A stretch of DNA of 64,000 bases from the NCBI GenBank assembly GCA_018240525.1, contig JAFEFN010000003.1, positions 1 through 64,000 on the forward strand, written 5' to 3'. The DNA is from Pseudomonadota bacterium (GTDB taxonomy: Bacteria > Pseudomonadota > Gammaproteobacteria > Steroidobacterales > Steroidobacteraceae). Positions within the stretch are counted from its first letter, which is position 1. Each line of letters starts with the position of its first letter. Positions 27,137-37,788 of the stretch are shown here, piece by piece. The position numbers were made by a program, and so were the translations under genes. Below the pieces are notes generated by a model. The model did no database searches and had not been told where the DNA came from. It saw only the letters and a list, made by a program, of their open reading frames with translations.

Positions 27137-27625
27137 CTAGCGCCTGCGCAAGCGCACCGCGCAACCCAGAAGTCCCAGACTCAGCAAGGCAAGCGTAGCG
27201 GGCTCTGGCACTGAGACGCTGCCACCGGTCACGCCTGTTCCGCCGCCACCACTGGGCGACCCGCTGCCACTACCAGTCCCCGTTCCACCGTTGCCGCCGG
27301 AACCACCGCTGCCACTGCTTCCACCGCCGTCAGCGTTGTGCTTACCCAGACCGATGTCGTGGTCTTGGTCGTGGTCATTGGCACCCTCGCCGAAGTGATG
27401 GCCTCGGTCCTTGTGCTGGCCGTTGTCATCCCCCTGGTCCTCGCTGCCGTTCACACCGTAGTGGTGGCCGTTATCCCCCTGGCCGGCGGCACAGGACTGA
27501 GTCAACTGGCAATCGCTGCGCAAAGTAAGAAGGCCGCTATTGCTGAGGCGCGTCCCGGCCGCTGCGACACCGGCTACGCTGAGAAAGAGGACCGCTGTGA
27601 GAAGAAAGATAACGCGCGTGTACAT
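27137..27625 (-). CDS. PEP-CTERM protein with Gly/Ser linker and His/Asp-rich segment
   Basis: The 162-aa protein has a signal peptide (ending GVAAAG), one Cys pair (DCQLTQSC), a strongly polar segment rich in His, Asp and Gly (GEGANDHDQDHDIGLGKHNA), a Gly/Ser-only linker, then SVPEPATLALLSLGLLGCAV and RLRRR at the very end. The end is a textbook exosortase signal. The His/Asp segment could bind metal ions. A sigma-54-type promoter lies about 90 bases upstream, matching published links between RpoN, PrsK/PrsR and PEP-CTERM genes. Confidence 0.85.
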   Translation of the reverse strand: MYTRVIFLLTAVLFLSVAGVAAAGTRLSNSGLLTLRSDCQLTQSCAAGQGDNGHHYGVNGSEDQGDDNGQHKDRGHHFGEGANDHDQDHDIGLGKHNADGGGSSGSGGSGGNGGTGTGSGSGSPSGGGGTGVTGGSVSVPEPATLALLSLGLLGCAVRLRRR

Positions 27626-27714
27626 AGGCAAGCCCTCCTGGCGTGAGAAAATCTGCACCGCGAGTCTTGTGTGCACGGCGCGGCCGCGATTCGCGGCCCC
27701 TCCGGGTTGAGAAA

Positions 27715-27730
27715 TGCAGGGTTCGTGCCA
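27715..27730 (-). promoter_or_regulatory. Sigma-54 (RpoN) promoter for the PEP-CTERM gene
   Basis: On the minus strand the bases read TGGCACGAACCCTGCA. The consensus is TGGCAC, five bases, TTGCA. The -24 GG and -12 GC have the required 12-base spacing and only one consensus base differs. Transcription would start near 27,704 and give a leader of about 80 nt. An activator site is expected upstream but none was identified. Confidence 0.65.
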
Positions 27731-27918
27731 CGGGCAGAAAAAGTCCGGACATCAGGGTGTTTCAGCCGCGCGCGGCTAGGCCTACGTTAATATTCTGTAA
27801 AGTAACTCGACGTGCGAATCCAACGCAGCGAGGCGTGGGATCTGTCTGACGCATTACCCTCCCCGACCCGCCCGGGCGGGCAGAGGTTCCTGATGGCACG
27901 ACCGCGGGGCCGGCCGCT

Positions 27919-28332
27919 TCAGTCGACGGAGGCGCTGCCCTTGGTCCAGGCCCAACTTGCCACGCGCCAGCCCGCCGACAGCCTGCGAAGCGCGACGGTA
28001 AGGGACGCGCCAGACTGCGTGACGCGCTTGCCCTTAAGCTCAAAGGTCATGGTCGCGCCGACCACGACGTAGGCCGCATCGCCGCTCGCGCTCGCGTGCA
28101 GGGGGTGGCCAATCGTGACGTGGTACCCCTCGGCGCCGAGGTGTTGGCCCTCGATCAGCACGGCCCTGTACCAGTCCTGTGTTGCCGTAGGACCGTGCCA
28201 CACGTGGGGTGCCATTCCATCGAGGATCGACATCGGATCTGTACAGACGGCGGCCATAGCGGCTGCGTCGCCCTTGTTGAACGCCGCAATATACTGCTGC
28301 ACGGCCGCGACGGGATCCGGTGGACTGACCAT
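27919..28332 (-). CDS. Cytoplasmic NTF2-like (SnoaL/DUF4440) protein
   Basis: The 137-aa protein has no signal peptide and a single NTF2-like domain: AVQQYIAAFNKGDAAAMAAV, then PHVWHGPTATQDWY and AGWRVASWAWTKG. Members act as isomerases, cyclases, hydrolases or ligand binders, and the sequence does not say which. It lies 66 bases beyond the MetA-type outer-membrane gene on the same strand and could be the last gene of that operon. Confidence 0.75.
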   Translation of the reverse strand: MVSPPDPVAAVQQYIAAFNKGDAAAMAAVCTDPMSILDGMAPHVWHGPTATQDWYRAVLIEGQHLGAEGYHVTIGHPLHASASGDAAYVVVGATMTFELKGKRVTQSGASLTVALRRLSAGWRVASWAWTKGSASVD

Positions 28333-28398
28333 AACCTTCCTCTGAGCAACTGGAGAGACATTAGTACACGGTACGACGCTGCTCCGCCCACCGCGCCC

Positions 28399-29334
28399 CT
28401 AGAAGCCTATTCCGGCGGAAACCTGCAGCGAGTACCCCTGGTACGTCCATCGGTTCGAAAACTCGTCGAAGTACTTCAGGCTCAGCGTCGCCCTCTGCGC
28501 GGGCAAGACCCAGTTCACGCCCGCGCCAACCGCGTTGACGCGGTAGCGCTGAGCTTGCTGGGCTGGTGCGATGCCTGGCCCGGTCTTCGCCGTCGTCTGC
28601 CAGGCGCCATAGCCGACCAGCCCCGCCTGCAGCCGGGACTGCCCGTGGGCAGCGAACGCTCTCATCAGCGAATAGTCGAGATTGAAGGTCTCGCCCGGGC
28701 GGATCTGGGTGCCCGTCTGCGTCGTGTGGAATTCGTACATCTCGAAGAGCGACAGGGTGGTCGCACGGTCCGCCGACAGGTAGAAGGTCTGCCCGGATGC
28801 GATCACCGGCGTCCAGTAGCCGTTGCCCACGTTGTCCTTGGCACCGGCCGCGTACCTGCCAGTGGGCGCCAGCACCCCAAGAATCGCCCGGATGTCGGCC
28901 CGCGTGCGCTGCCAGCCCAGGATCACCGGCTGGAGGTAGAGATCCCCGACCCCACCCCCACCGCTGATCGCCCCCTGGGTGCTCGAGCTCAGCGAGTTGT
29001 TGGCGATCGGCACGGTCACTGCGGAGGAGAAGCGCGCGTCCCCGAGCGCAGGCATCGTGCGGCCGTCGGCCCACAGCAGCGTATTCATGTCCAGCAGAAC
29101 CGCCTGCTCGCCGGTGGACACGACCTCGCCACTGCCGCCCTTCTCCTCGTCGCGCGCATAGAACAGGAAGCTGTTGTTGTAGGTAAACCCCGGCGCGGCG
29201 CTGACACCGGAATTGACTGCGCTTAGGCCCAGTGGGTAGACGCCACGGTTCTGTGCGTCAGCGTGGCCCGCGATACCGCCCATGAAAAAGGCAGTGAGAA
29301 TCCCCCACCGAGCGGCCCCTCCCCGCAGAGCCAT
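28399..29334 (-). CDS. Outer-membrane transporter-like protein (Phenol_MetA_deg family)
   Basis: The 311-aa protein has a signal peptide (ending GHADA) and a barrel-like body with DLYLQPVILGWQ, RAILGVLAPTGRY and SAGIGF at the end, the signature of the MetA-pathway outer-membrane family associated with aromatic compound loci. Its ATG shares one base with the stop of the upstream flavoprotein gene, so translation is coupled. Context suggests it moves a substrate or product of the upstream redox enzymes, but that is inference. Confidence 0.8.
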   Translation of the reverse strand: MALRGGAARWGILTAFFMGGIAGHADAQNRGVYPLGLSAVNSGVSAAPGFTYNNSFLFYARDEEKGGSGEVVSTGEQAVLLDMNTLLWADGRTMPALGDARFSSAVTVPIANNSLSSSTQGAISGGGGVGDLYLQPVILGWQRTRADIRAILGVLAPTGRYAAGAKDNVGNGYWTPVIASGQTFYLSADRATTLSLFEMYEFHTTQTGTQIRPGETFNLDYSLMRAFAAHGQSRLQAGLVGYGAWQTTAKTGPGIAPAQQAQRYRVNAVGAGVNWVLPAQRATLSLKYFDEFSNRWTYQGYSLQVSAGIGF

Positions 29335-30725
29335 CACCGTCGTCCGGCGGCCAGCCGGCGCAATCCGTCGAATGCGGCGTACTTGTAGGCGTAACTGTAG
29401 GTCGGCGTATTCAGCGACATGTTGGCGAGGGTGTTCAGCGTACCCCCGCAACGGATCAGCATCTGCCCGATGCCGACGATCTCCGAGGCGATGTCGCCGA
29501 CGCAGTGGACGCCCAGCACCTTGCGATCGGCCTTCAGGAAGATGAGCTTCAGCAAGCCCCCGCGACCTGCGATGGCGCCGCGAGGCGTCACGGCAAGATC
29601 GGCTCGTCCCACCTCGTAGTCGAGGCCCTGCTGGCGGCATTGCTCCTCGGTCGCGCCCGCGCCGGATACCTCCGGCATCCCGTAGATCGCTGACACCGGG
29701 CACGGATCGACCGTCCCTTCAAAGGGGATGCCGAACGCGTGGCAGGTGGCCACGCGCCCCTGCTCCATCGCGATCGATGCCAGGGTTGGGCGCACTACAT
29801 CGCCCGCCGCATACACCCCCGGCACGGAGGTGCGGAAATTCGCATCCACGACGATGCGGCCCCGGGAGTCGAGCTCTATCCCCAACGACTCGAGCCCCAG
29901 CCCCGGGGTATTCGGCGCACGACCGGCCGCGAACAGCAGCGTGTCCGGGAGCATCTTCCGGCCGGTCGACAGACGCACTTCCAGCCCTGCGCCGCTCGCG
30001 GCGGCGCCTTCCACGGTGGAGCCGAACAGCACGGTGATGCCCCATTCCCGGAAGAGTCCCTCCAGATAAGCTGCGACCTCGCCATCCATCGCGGTGACGA
30101 GCCGGTTGCCCCGATCCACCAGGGTCACCTTGGCCCCGAGCGCATGGCAGATCGTTGCGAACTCCACGCCCACCGGCCCACCGCCTGCAATCACGATCTC
30201 CCGGGGTACCCAGCCACGCAGCAGCACCGTGTCGGTGTCGCAGATCCCCGGGACCTCGAAGGGTATGTTCGGTGGTCGATGGGGCCGTGAGCCGGTGGCG
30301 ATCAGGATGACCCTGCCGCGAAGGATGCGCTCCCGCCCGTCCTGATCCGCCACGATCACGCTGCCATTGACGCCCAGCCGGGCCCTGCCGCGAATGTAGT
30401 CGACGCGGCGCAGGGCGATGTTGTCGGCAGTCACCTTCTGCAGCACCTCACATACGGCCTGCGTACGCCGGCGGATGACGTCGGTCGCAACCTCGGGCGG
30501 TGTCCTCATGCGCAGCCCGTACACATCACCGTGGGTGAAGCCGGTGAGATAGAGCGCCGCCTCCCGGAGCGTCTTGGTGGGTGCACCGCCGGTGGTGGTC
30601 ACCGTGCCGCCAGGCTGGTCGCGCTCGACGATCGCGCAGCGATGCCCGAAGAAGGCCGCGAGTTCGGTGGCACTCTCGCCAGCAGGTCCGGCGCCGATCG
30701 CCACCAAATCGTAGGTTTCAGTCAT
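29334..30725 (-). CDS. SthA-like pyridine nucleotide flavoprotein without redox cysteines
   Basis: The 463-aa protein has an FAD motif AIGAGPAGESA (10-20), an NAD(P) motif IAGGGPVGVEFA, GVYAAGDVV and a dimerisation domain. The active-site segment reads GGTVTTTGGAPTKTLRE, so the CxxxxC pair of lipoamide and mercuric reductases is absent, as in the soluble transhydrogenase group. It may exchange reducing equivalents between NADH and NADPH or reduce another acceptor. It sits in the middle of the peroxidase operon, 44 bases after the unknown 342-aa gene, suggesting it supplies or uses electrons there. Confidence 0.8.
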   Translation of the reverse strand: MTETYDLVAIGAGPAGESATELAAFFGHRCAIVERDQPGGTVTTTGGAPTKTLREAALYLTGFTHGDVYGLRMRTPPEVATDVIRRRTQAVCEVLQKVTADNIALRRVDYIRGRARLGVNGSVIVADQDGRERILRGRVILIATGSRPHRPPNIPFEVPGICDTDTVLLRGWVPREIVIAGGGPVGVEFATICHALGAKVTLVDRGNRLVTAMDGEVAAYLEGLFREWGITVLFGSTVEGAAASGAGLEVRLSTGRKMLPDTLLFAAGRAPNTPGLGLESLGIELDSRGRIVVDANFRTSVPGVYAAGDVVRPTLASIAMEQGRVATCHAFGIPFEGTVDPCPVSAIYGMPEVSGAGATEEQCRQQGLDYEVGRADLAVTPRGAIAGRGGLLKLIFLKADRKVLGVHCVGDIASEIVGIGQMLIRCGGTLNTLANMSLNTPTYSYAYKYAAFDGLRRLAAGRR

Positions 30726-30769
30726 TGGCAGTCCTGAAGCATCACAGGCTCACCGCCCGCGCCAGCAGC

Positions 30770-31798
30770 CTAGCGCGACGTTCCTCTCATGGCCGCCACG
30801 TTGCGCCAGAAATTCTTCACGCTCTGCGTGGCGCCGAACAGCGTCGTGAAGTGCGTGGAGTCCACGAACACGATGTCCCCGGCACGCTGCCCGTCCGGCG
30901 GCATCCACGCCAGGCAGTTGAATTCCGAGTTCCCGGCTGCCGTGAAAGGATGCGGTCGCTGCTGCTCGATCGGCTGTCGCGCGAGGACGTGCACCGGGCC
31001 GGCGCCCGGCATCACCTCGTAGTGTGGCAGGTGGCGGTGGAAACTGAGGGCGGTCACGTCTGCGAGGAGGCCGAGTTTGTCGAGATCGCGGAAGGTCGTC
31101 AGGGGCGCGATGTCCTTGGTCCCGCTGTCCCGCGCCGGACAGAGGCCCCAAATGTTGTGCACCGGAACGGCCAGTGCCTTCATCAGAGAGCGACCGAACT
31201 GCGTGAAGCGCTGCTGCCGGGGGACGAGCAGGTCCCCATGGTGCAGGTACTCCATCTGGCGCTGCTTGAAGTCGTCCGTGAACCCGACGTCGTGGTGTGG
31301 TGCCAGCAGCAGGCATGTCCCCTCGCGTTCGAGCCACTTGCGGATGGCGCCGAGTTCCGCGGTGGAGACTTCCTCCCCGGACTGCAGGTGATCGAGCCCG
31401 AACACCAGCAGCGTGTCGGTGTCGGCGAGGATCCGCTCGTCGATGGGCTGCCGGAACCCTGCCTGGTCGACCCGCTGGAATACCGCGACGGGGTGGCCGG
31501 TCACCTCGCCCGCCAGTTGCTGGAAGTCCAGCGTCGAGCGGTGGAACAGCTCGAGCGTGCCGGCGACCCCCTGCGGGAACTGCGCTGCACCCCACTCGGG
31601 CGTCTCGTACAGCGGCCAGAGCACCTTGCGCACCTCGGTCATCGTCGAGAAGCGGTTGTCGAGGTCGGCGGGATCGCGCTGCGCTTCGAAGGCGTAGCTC
31701 CACGTCCAGTAGATGCTCAGGCGGCGCTTGCCAGGCGTGTACCTGCGCGCGATGTGGCCCTGGTTGTAGGTGCGGGCGGGACCGAGAGATGTGCTCAT
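30770..31798 (-). CDS. 342-aa unknown protein, possibly class I glutamine amidotransferase-like fold
   Basis: I do not recognise a named family. Features are an aromatic-rich N-terminus (RLSIYWTWSYAFEAQ), a core with DTLLVFGLDHLQSGEEVS, then KWLEREGTCLLLAPHHDVG, and a C-terminal DIVFVDSTHFTTLFG. Strand-turn-helix segments of that kind resemble ThuA or DUF4350-type glutamine amidotransferase-like folds, without a clear catalytic Cys. It lies 13 bases after the DyP peroxidase and 44 before the flavoprotein, so a shared pathway is likely. The ATG at 31798 gives the family-like start. Confidence 0.6.
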   Translation of the reverse strand: MSTSLGPARTYNQGHIARRYTPGKRRLSIYWTWSYAFEAQRDPADLDNRFSTMTEVRKVLWPLYETPEWGAAQFPQGVAGTLELFHRSTLDFQQLAGEVTGHPVAVFQRVDQAGFRQPIDERILADTDTLLVFGLDHLQSGEEVSTAELGAIRKWLEREGTCLLLAPHHDVGFTDDFKQRQMEYLHHGDLLVPRQQRFTQFGRSLMKALAVPVHNIWGLCPARDSGTKDIAPLTTFRDLDKLGLLADVTALSFHRHLPHYEVMPGAGPVHVLARQPIEQQRPHPFTAAGNSEFNCLAWMPPDGQRAGDIVFVDSTHFTTLFGATQSVKNFWRNVAAMRGTSR

Positions 31799-31811
31799 CG
31801 TGATCGCTTCC

Positions 31812-33140
31812 TCATCCGCCCGGCTCGCCCAGGGCAGCGAGCCAGCGCAGCGCCTTGAGGCCGGGCAGGAAAAAATACGCGCCACCCCGCATGGTCGTGA
31901 AGGCCGGCAGGCCGGTTATCTTGCGTCGGATGGGCCGCTTGGGAATCTTGTATTCGAGCGTCCCGTCCTGCGTGCCGCAGATCGGGTCGCGCTCGTTGGT
32001 GAGTTCGTGAAAGTTGCGGTCGTTCACCCAGACGTTCTGGGCGAACTCGAACTGTCGGATGAGACTCGCGCAGATGATGAACGCGGCGATACCACGCTCC
32101 GTGCCGTCATCGGCGGCACCCTCCGGAAGATGCGAGCCATAGGTCGCGCCCCGGCGAATCATGCGCCGGCGGTTCATGTTGGCCGCGGTATCACGGGGGT
32201 TCATCCGGCGCATGTGCGAGCCCAGGGGCACGGCGTAGCCCTGCGGGTCCTGGTGCTTATAGTTGAAGTCATTGTTGCGGTTGGGGTCGGCGCCGAGCGC
32301 CGGGTCGTCCTTGTCCGGAGCAAGCACCAGGGGGGCACCGCTGCGCCAGCGACCCATGAGCTTCGCGGCGAGGAGCTCCTGCTCCTCCACCGACTTACTG
32401 TTCTCGCGCAGGAAATCGCGAAACCGCCCCACGTGCTCCTCGAGCCTCCGGTACGCCATGTAGCTGCCGTTGCGCGAGAGGATCGGTGGCTGCGGCAACG
32501 CAGGACCGGGACCGCTTTCGTCAGGGTAGCCAAGGATGAACTCGCCCGCCTTGAGCGGCGCGCCGGAGCCCGGGGTCGGCTCGTCCCCGCTTCCCTCGAT
32601 GACCGGCTGCGACAACCGGTCCCGATAGCCGAAATGGTCGTGCGCGTACTCAAACGGTGGCGTCGCCTCCAAGTCAAGAGTGGAGAGGACCTCAACGCCT
32701 GCGCATTCGGCAACAAGTCCCGCGTGTTCGGCGACGCAACGGTCGCGCTCCTGCTGGTCCCGCGCGAACAGGATGGTGATCGCGTGCAGTTCGGGACTGG
32801 CCGTCCTATCCGTCCAGTGCTCGGGCGCATTCGCCCCGGTGTCGCCGAGCACCTCGGCACGCCCGGCCATGCCTTGGCGGAATTCGTCGGGGAACGTGGC
32901 GATGCTCGCCTCGTCGACACCCAGGGCGCGCAGGCCGTTGCAGGTGAAGGCCACGGTGATCCAGCGCTTGTCCTGCGCGAGCGTCTCGCCCATGGTCTTG
33001 GCCGAGTGAACCTTGCCCAGGATGGCGCCGAGCCAGGCGCGTCCGGCCGCGGCAGTGCGAAAAGAGAGGAACTCGTATCGCCCGGTCAGGGCCGGCGCGC
33101 GCGTCAGCAGGATGTGCTGGATGTCATCGAGCTCGAGCAC
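31812..33140 (-). CDS. DyP-type haem peroxidase family protein with altered GxxDG motif
   Basis: The 442-aa protein has DyP landmarks: distal-side GYRDRLSQP at 171-179 with Asp174, proximal His309 in GSHMRRMNPRD, the Arg pair 329-330 in MIRRGATYG, and a closing FEFAQNVWVND segment. The canonical motif is GxxDG, and here the last Gly is Arg. DyP enzymes oxidise dyes, phenols or other bulky substrates with H2O2. No signal peptide is present. It begins with GTG and sits second in a tight operon. Loss of activity or changed substrate access are both possible. Confidence 0.8.
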   Translation of the reverse strand: MLELDDIQHILLTRAPALTGRYEFLSFRTAAAGRAWLGAILGKVHSAKTMGETLAQDKRWITVAFTCNGLRALGVDEASIATFPDEFRQGMAGRAEVLGDTGANAPEHWTDRTASPELHAITILFARDQQERDRCVAEHAGLVAECAGVEVLSTLDLEATPPFEYAHDHFGYRDRLSQPVIEGSGDEPTPGSGAPLKAGEFILGYPDESGPGPALPQPPILSRNGSYMAYRRLEEHVGRFRDFLRENSKSVEEQELLAAKLMGRWRSGAPLVLAPDKDDPALGADPNRNNDFNYKHQDPQGYAVPLGSHMRRMNPRDTAANMNRRRMIRRGATYGSHLPEGAADDGTERGIAAFIICASLIRQFEFAQNVWVNDRNFHELTNERDPICGTQDGTLEYKIPKRPIRRKITGLPAFTTMRGGAYFFLPGLKALRWLAALGEPGG

Positions 33141-33157
33141 GATTCAGACCTTGCCGG

Positions 33158-33730
33158 CTACTGCATCTGGTCGAGCATGTCCGAGAGCGCCGCCTTGACG
33201 CGCAACGCCTTCTTGATCTCCTCGGCGCTCACGAACGGGTACTCGCCATATTCCAGGAAGCTCGGGCACTGGTGCTCCCGCACGAACTTGATGAAGGCCG
33301 GGGCGTTGGTGGCCCAGTCCTCAGGGAAGCCCTCGAGGTTCTCGAACACGGTGGTGATTCCGGTCGCCGCAAACAGTGAAACCGCATCCTCGGTGTACTT
33401 GTCGAAGTCGGTATCGAAGATGCCCTGGTACATGAAGTAGTTGTCGCCCTTGATCGGGAAAAGCACCCAGCGCAAGTAATGGAGTTTCAGCACCGCGAGG
33501 GCATCGGGCTGCGCCGCAATGGTTTTCTCGATGTTGCGGGCGTACTCATAGAAGACCTCCTCGCGCCCGGGGATCACCTTGGCCATGATCGAAAAGCCGT
33601 AGCATGCCGGCGTCTTCGGGAAGATCGGGCCGTAGCGGCCCTGCTCCACCTTGCCGGGGAAGACTCCGCCCTTCGGGATCGCCATTGCGGCAGGTTTGGT
33701 CCAGTCCTTCTGATCAAATACTTTGGACAT
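33158..33730 (-). CDS. 190-aa protein, possible ferredoxin-like (DyP-related) domain
   Basis: No named family is recognised. The middle, YGFSIMAKVIPGREEVFYEY then LRWVLFPIKGDNYFMYQGIF and DTDFDKYTEDAV, has the strand-helix-strand order of the ferredoxin-like halves found in DyP/EfeB-type folds. A haem-binding His motif is absent. It ends 17 bases before the DyP gene and is the first gene of the operon. It might be a partner subunit or a haem-transfer protein. The ATG at 33730 (MSKVFD) was preferred over upstream frame without family character. Confidence 0.6.
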   Translation of the reverse strand: MSKVFDQKDWTKPAAMAIPKGGVFPGKVEQGRYGPIFPKTPACYGFSIMAKVIPGREEVFYEYARNIEKTIAAQPDALAVLKLHYLRWVLFPIKGDNYFMYQGIFDTDFDKYTEDAVSLFAATGITTVFENLEGFPEDWATNAPAFIKFVREHQCPSFLEYGEYPFVSAEEIKKALRVKAALSDMLDQMQ

Positions 33731-33984
33731 CGCAGCGCCCCTGGTCTGTGTCGGATAGGATTGGCCGAGTTGGCTCTTCTGGTCGCTCGGCGGCCCCAGT
33801 CTACGCCAGAGGATGCGCTCGGCGGCCACTTCCCCTACGGGCACTCACCAACGCACCCGCCCTGCGTAGGATCGGCAGGAGGGACCACAAGCAGCCCGGG
33901 GCACCCGGGAGGCGCCACGCCCGCCAATCGCTTAACCTGCGGCCTCCATGCCGCAGTGGCTCGGACTGACCGGAGAATGCCGCC

Positions 33985-34419
33985 ATGGGAGACTTGTTCA
34001 GCAGCTTCTGGTCCGACTTCATCGAACGCCTCGACGGTCCGCTCCACTTCCGGTTCGTCGTGCAACCGATGATAGCGGTGCTGCTCGCGGTGCGCGACGG
34101 CCGACGGGATGCGCGTGCCGGCAGGAGCGCCTTCCTGTGGAAGTTCGCCAGCAAGCCCGAACACCGGGGCGTCCTGGTGAAGAGCGCGGCCCAGGGCATT
34201 TCCAAGGTCTTTGCAATCGCCTTGGTGCTGGACTTCGCCTACCAGTGGATCGAGTGGGGTTCGCTCAAGCCGCTGCAGGCGGTGGCGACGGCCGCCCTGC
34301 TGGCCGTGGTTCCGTACGTGCTGCTACGCGGGCCGGCGAACCGCCTGGTGAGCATAGGCGGGACTCCGAAAGCGGCGGGATCGGGGCCATCGCCTCCCGG
34401 GAAGGAGGGTCCGACCTGA
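33985..34419 (+). CDS. Small membrane protein of unknown function
   Basis: The 144-aa protein has an amphipathic N-terminus (SDFIERLDGPLHFRFVVQPM), two or three hydrophobic helices (VFAIALVLDFAYQWI, VATAALLAVVPYVLL) and a polar Gly/Pro/Lys tail. It resembles the small uncharacterised membrane proteins often seen in proteobacteria. It lies divergent from the peroxidase operon with about 250 bases between. Confidence 0.55.
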   Translation: MGDLFSSFWSDFIERLDGPLHFRFVVQPMIAVLLAVRDGRRDARAGRSAFLWKFASKPEHRGVLVKSAAQGISKVFAIALVLDFAYQWIEWGSLKPLQAVATAALLAVVPYVLLRGPANRLVSIGGTPKAAGSGPSPPGKEGPT

Positions 34420-34680
34420 CTGGCAGCACGATCCGCTGACGGCGCCCTCGGCCCGCCTGAGAGCTGACTGGAGGGCAAGCTCGCGCGAGTGCTGCGTGGA
34501 GCGGCCGGGGCAGCTTCCGGTGCGGGCGCTGACGCGGTCTCGGGTGGGTCAGAACCTTGGTCGTGCCGGGCCTGCATGAACCGCAGCTCGCCGCGCCGTC
34601 AGCCCCCGCCGCCGGTCTGCTATGGGGAAGCCAGGATCGACCGCGCGGGGACATGCCCGCCAATCCCCTGCCCAACCGAC

Positions 34681-34686
34681 TATAAT
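34681..34686 (+). promoter_or_regulatory. Sigma-70 -10 box for the lipoprotein gene
   Basis: A perfect TATAAT lies 34 bases before the ATG at 34720 in otherwise GC-rich DNA. No good -35 hexamer is seen at 17 bases. It would give a short leader of about 27 nt. Confidence 0.5.
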
Positions 34687-34719
34687 CCGGGCGCCCGTCA
34701 TTCCTCGGATGAATACCGC

Positions 34720-35382
34720 ATGAGTCAAGCCGCGCACACCTCGCCACGAACAATCATCTTCTGGGTCATGCTCAGCTTGATTGCCGGTCTGGGCGGGTGC
34801 GGCAGGACGGTTACCGTCGACGGCACCTGGCAGGACGGTGCCTCGCGCAGCAAGTCCTACTCCAAGCTGCTGGTCATCGGCGTGAGCCCCGACCGCAACA
34901 TCCGCTGCGCCTTCGAGTCCAATTTCGCCTCCCAGCTCAAGAGCGACTCGACCACCGTGATCTCCAGCTGCGATCAGATGAATTCCAAGGAGCCGCTCAG
35001 CCGCGAGAGCGTCGAGCGCGTGGTCGCGCTCGTCCATGCCGATGCCGTGCTCGCCACGCGGCTGGTCGCCATGTCGACCGCACAGGCGGAAGGCAACACC
35101 CACGATTCGCGTGGGGATTCGCGCTACAAGGCCACCGATTTTGCCTACGGTGCCTATGGCATGCCGGTAGTGTTCGCGGAGTTCCAGACGGCGCCGCCGC
35201 TCTCGACGATCACCAGCTCGATGCACGTGCTGACGAAGCTCTATGACACCAGCAACGCGTCACTCATCTACACCATCGACACGATGACCAAGGCGCACGA
35301 GGTCGATTCCACCGAAGCGACCTTGATGACCATCGCTGCACCGACGGCGCAGAAGCTTCGCCACGCCGGCTTGATCCGCTGA
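34720..35382 (+). CDS. Outer-membrane-type lipoprotein of unknown function
   Basis: The 220-aa protein has a lipobox ending IAGLGGC (Cys near 27). The body contains KLLVIGVSPDRNIRCAFESN and VERVVALVHADAVLATRL, a pattern seen in proteobacterial lipoproteins that appear to bind or sense conditions in the envelope, but no family is claimed. The ATG at 34720 is supported by the lipoprotein signal and the TATAAT just upstream. It is convergent with katG. Confidence 0.6.
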   Translation: MSQAAHTSPRTIIFWVMLSLIAGLGGCGRTVTVDGTWQDGASRSKSYSKLLVIGVSPDRNIRCAFESNFASQLKSDSTTVISSCDQMNSKEPLSRESVERVVALVHADAVLATRLVAMSTAQAEGNTHDSRGDSRYKATDFAYGAYGMPVVFAEFQTAPPLSTITSSMHVLTKLYDTSNASLIYTIDTMTKAHEVDSTEATLMTIAAPTAQKLRHAGLIR

Positions 35383-35415
35383 TCGACCCTTCCCGGGGCT
35401 GAGCACCGGCAGCAT

Positions 35416-35431
35416 GCGGGCATCCGCCCGC
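35416..35431. terminator. Hairpin between lipoprotein gene and katG
   Basis: GCGGGC (35416-35421) pairs with GCCCGC (35426-35431) around a 4-nt loop, in the 110-base gap between two convergent genes. There is no T-tract, so termination is only suggested. Confidence 0.35.
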
Positions 35432-35492
35432 CGGCGAGCTCGCCCATTCACCTCCCGGTTACCCGGAAAACTCGACCGGCCGCCGCCATTTC

Positions 35493-37760
<2,268 letters not shown>

Positions 37761-37788
37761 TCACGGCGATAGAGTGCGTCGATGAATC

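Noticed and set aside
27200..27330. Short tandem repeats in the PEP-CTERM gene
   Set aside because: The repetition is a Gly/Ser linker encoded by varied codons, not a DNA-level repeat array or CRISPR.
31770..33440. 556-codon plus-strand frame opposite the DyP gene
   Set aside because: It is antisense to a gene with clear DyP motifs, and its own sequence is low-complexity Val/Arg/Gly without any recognisable domain.
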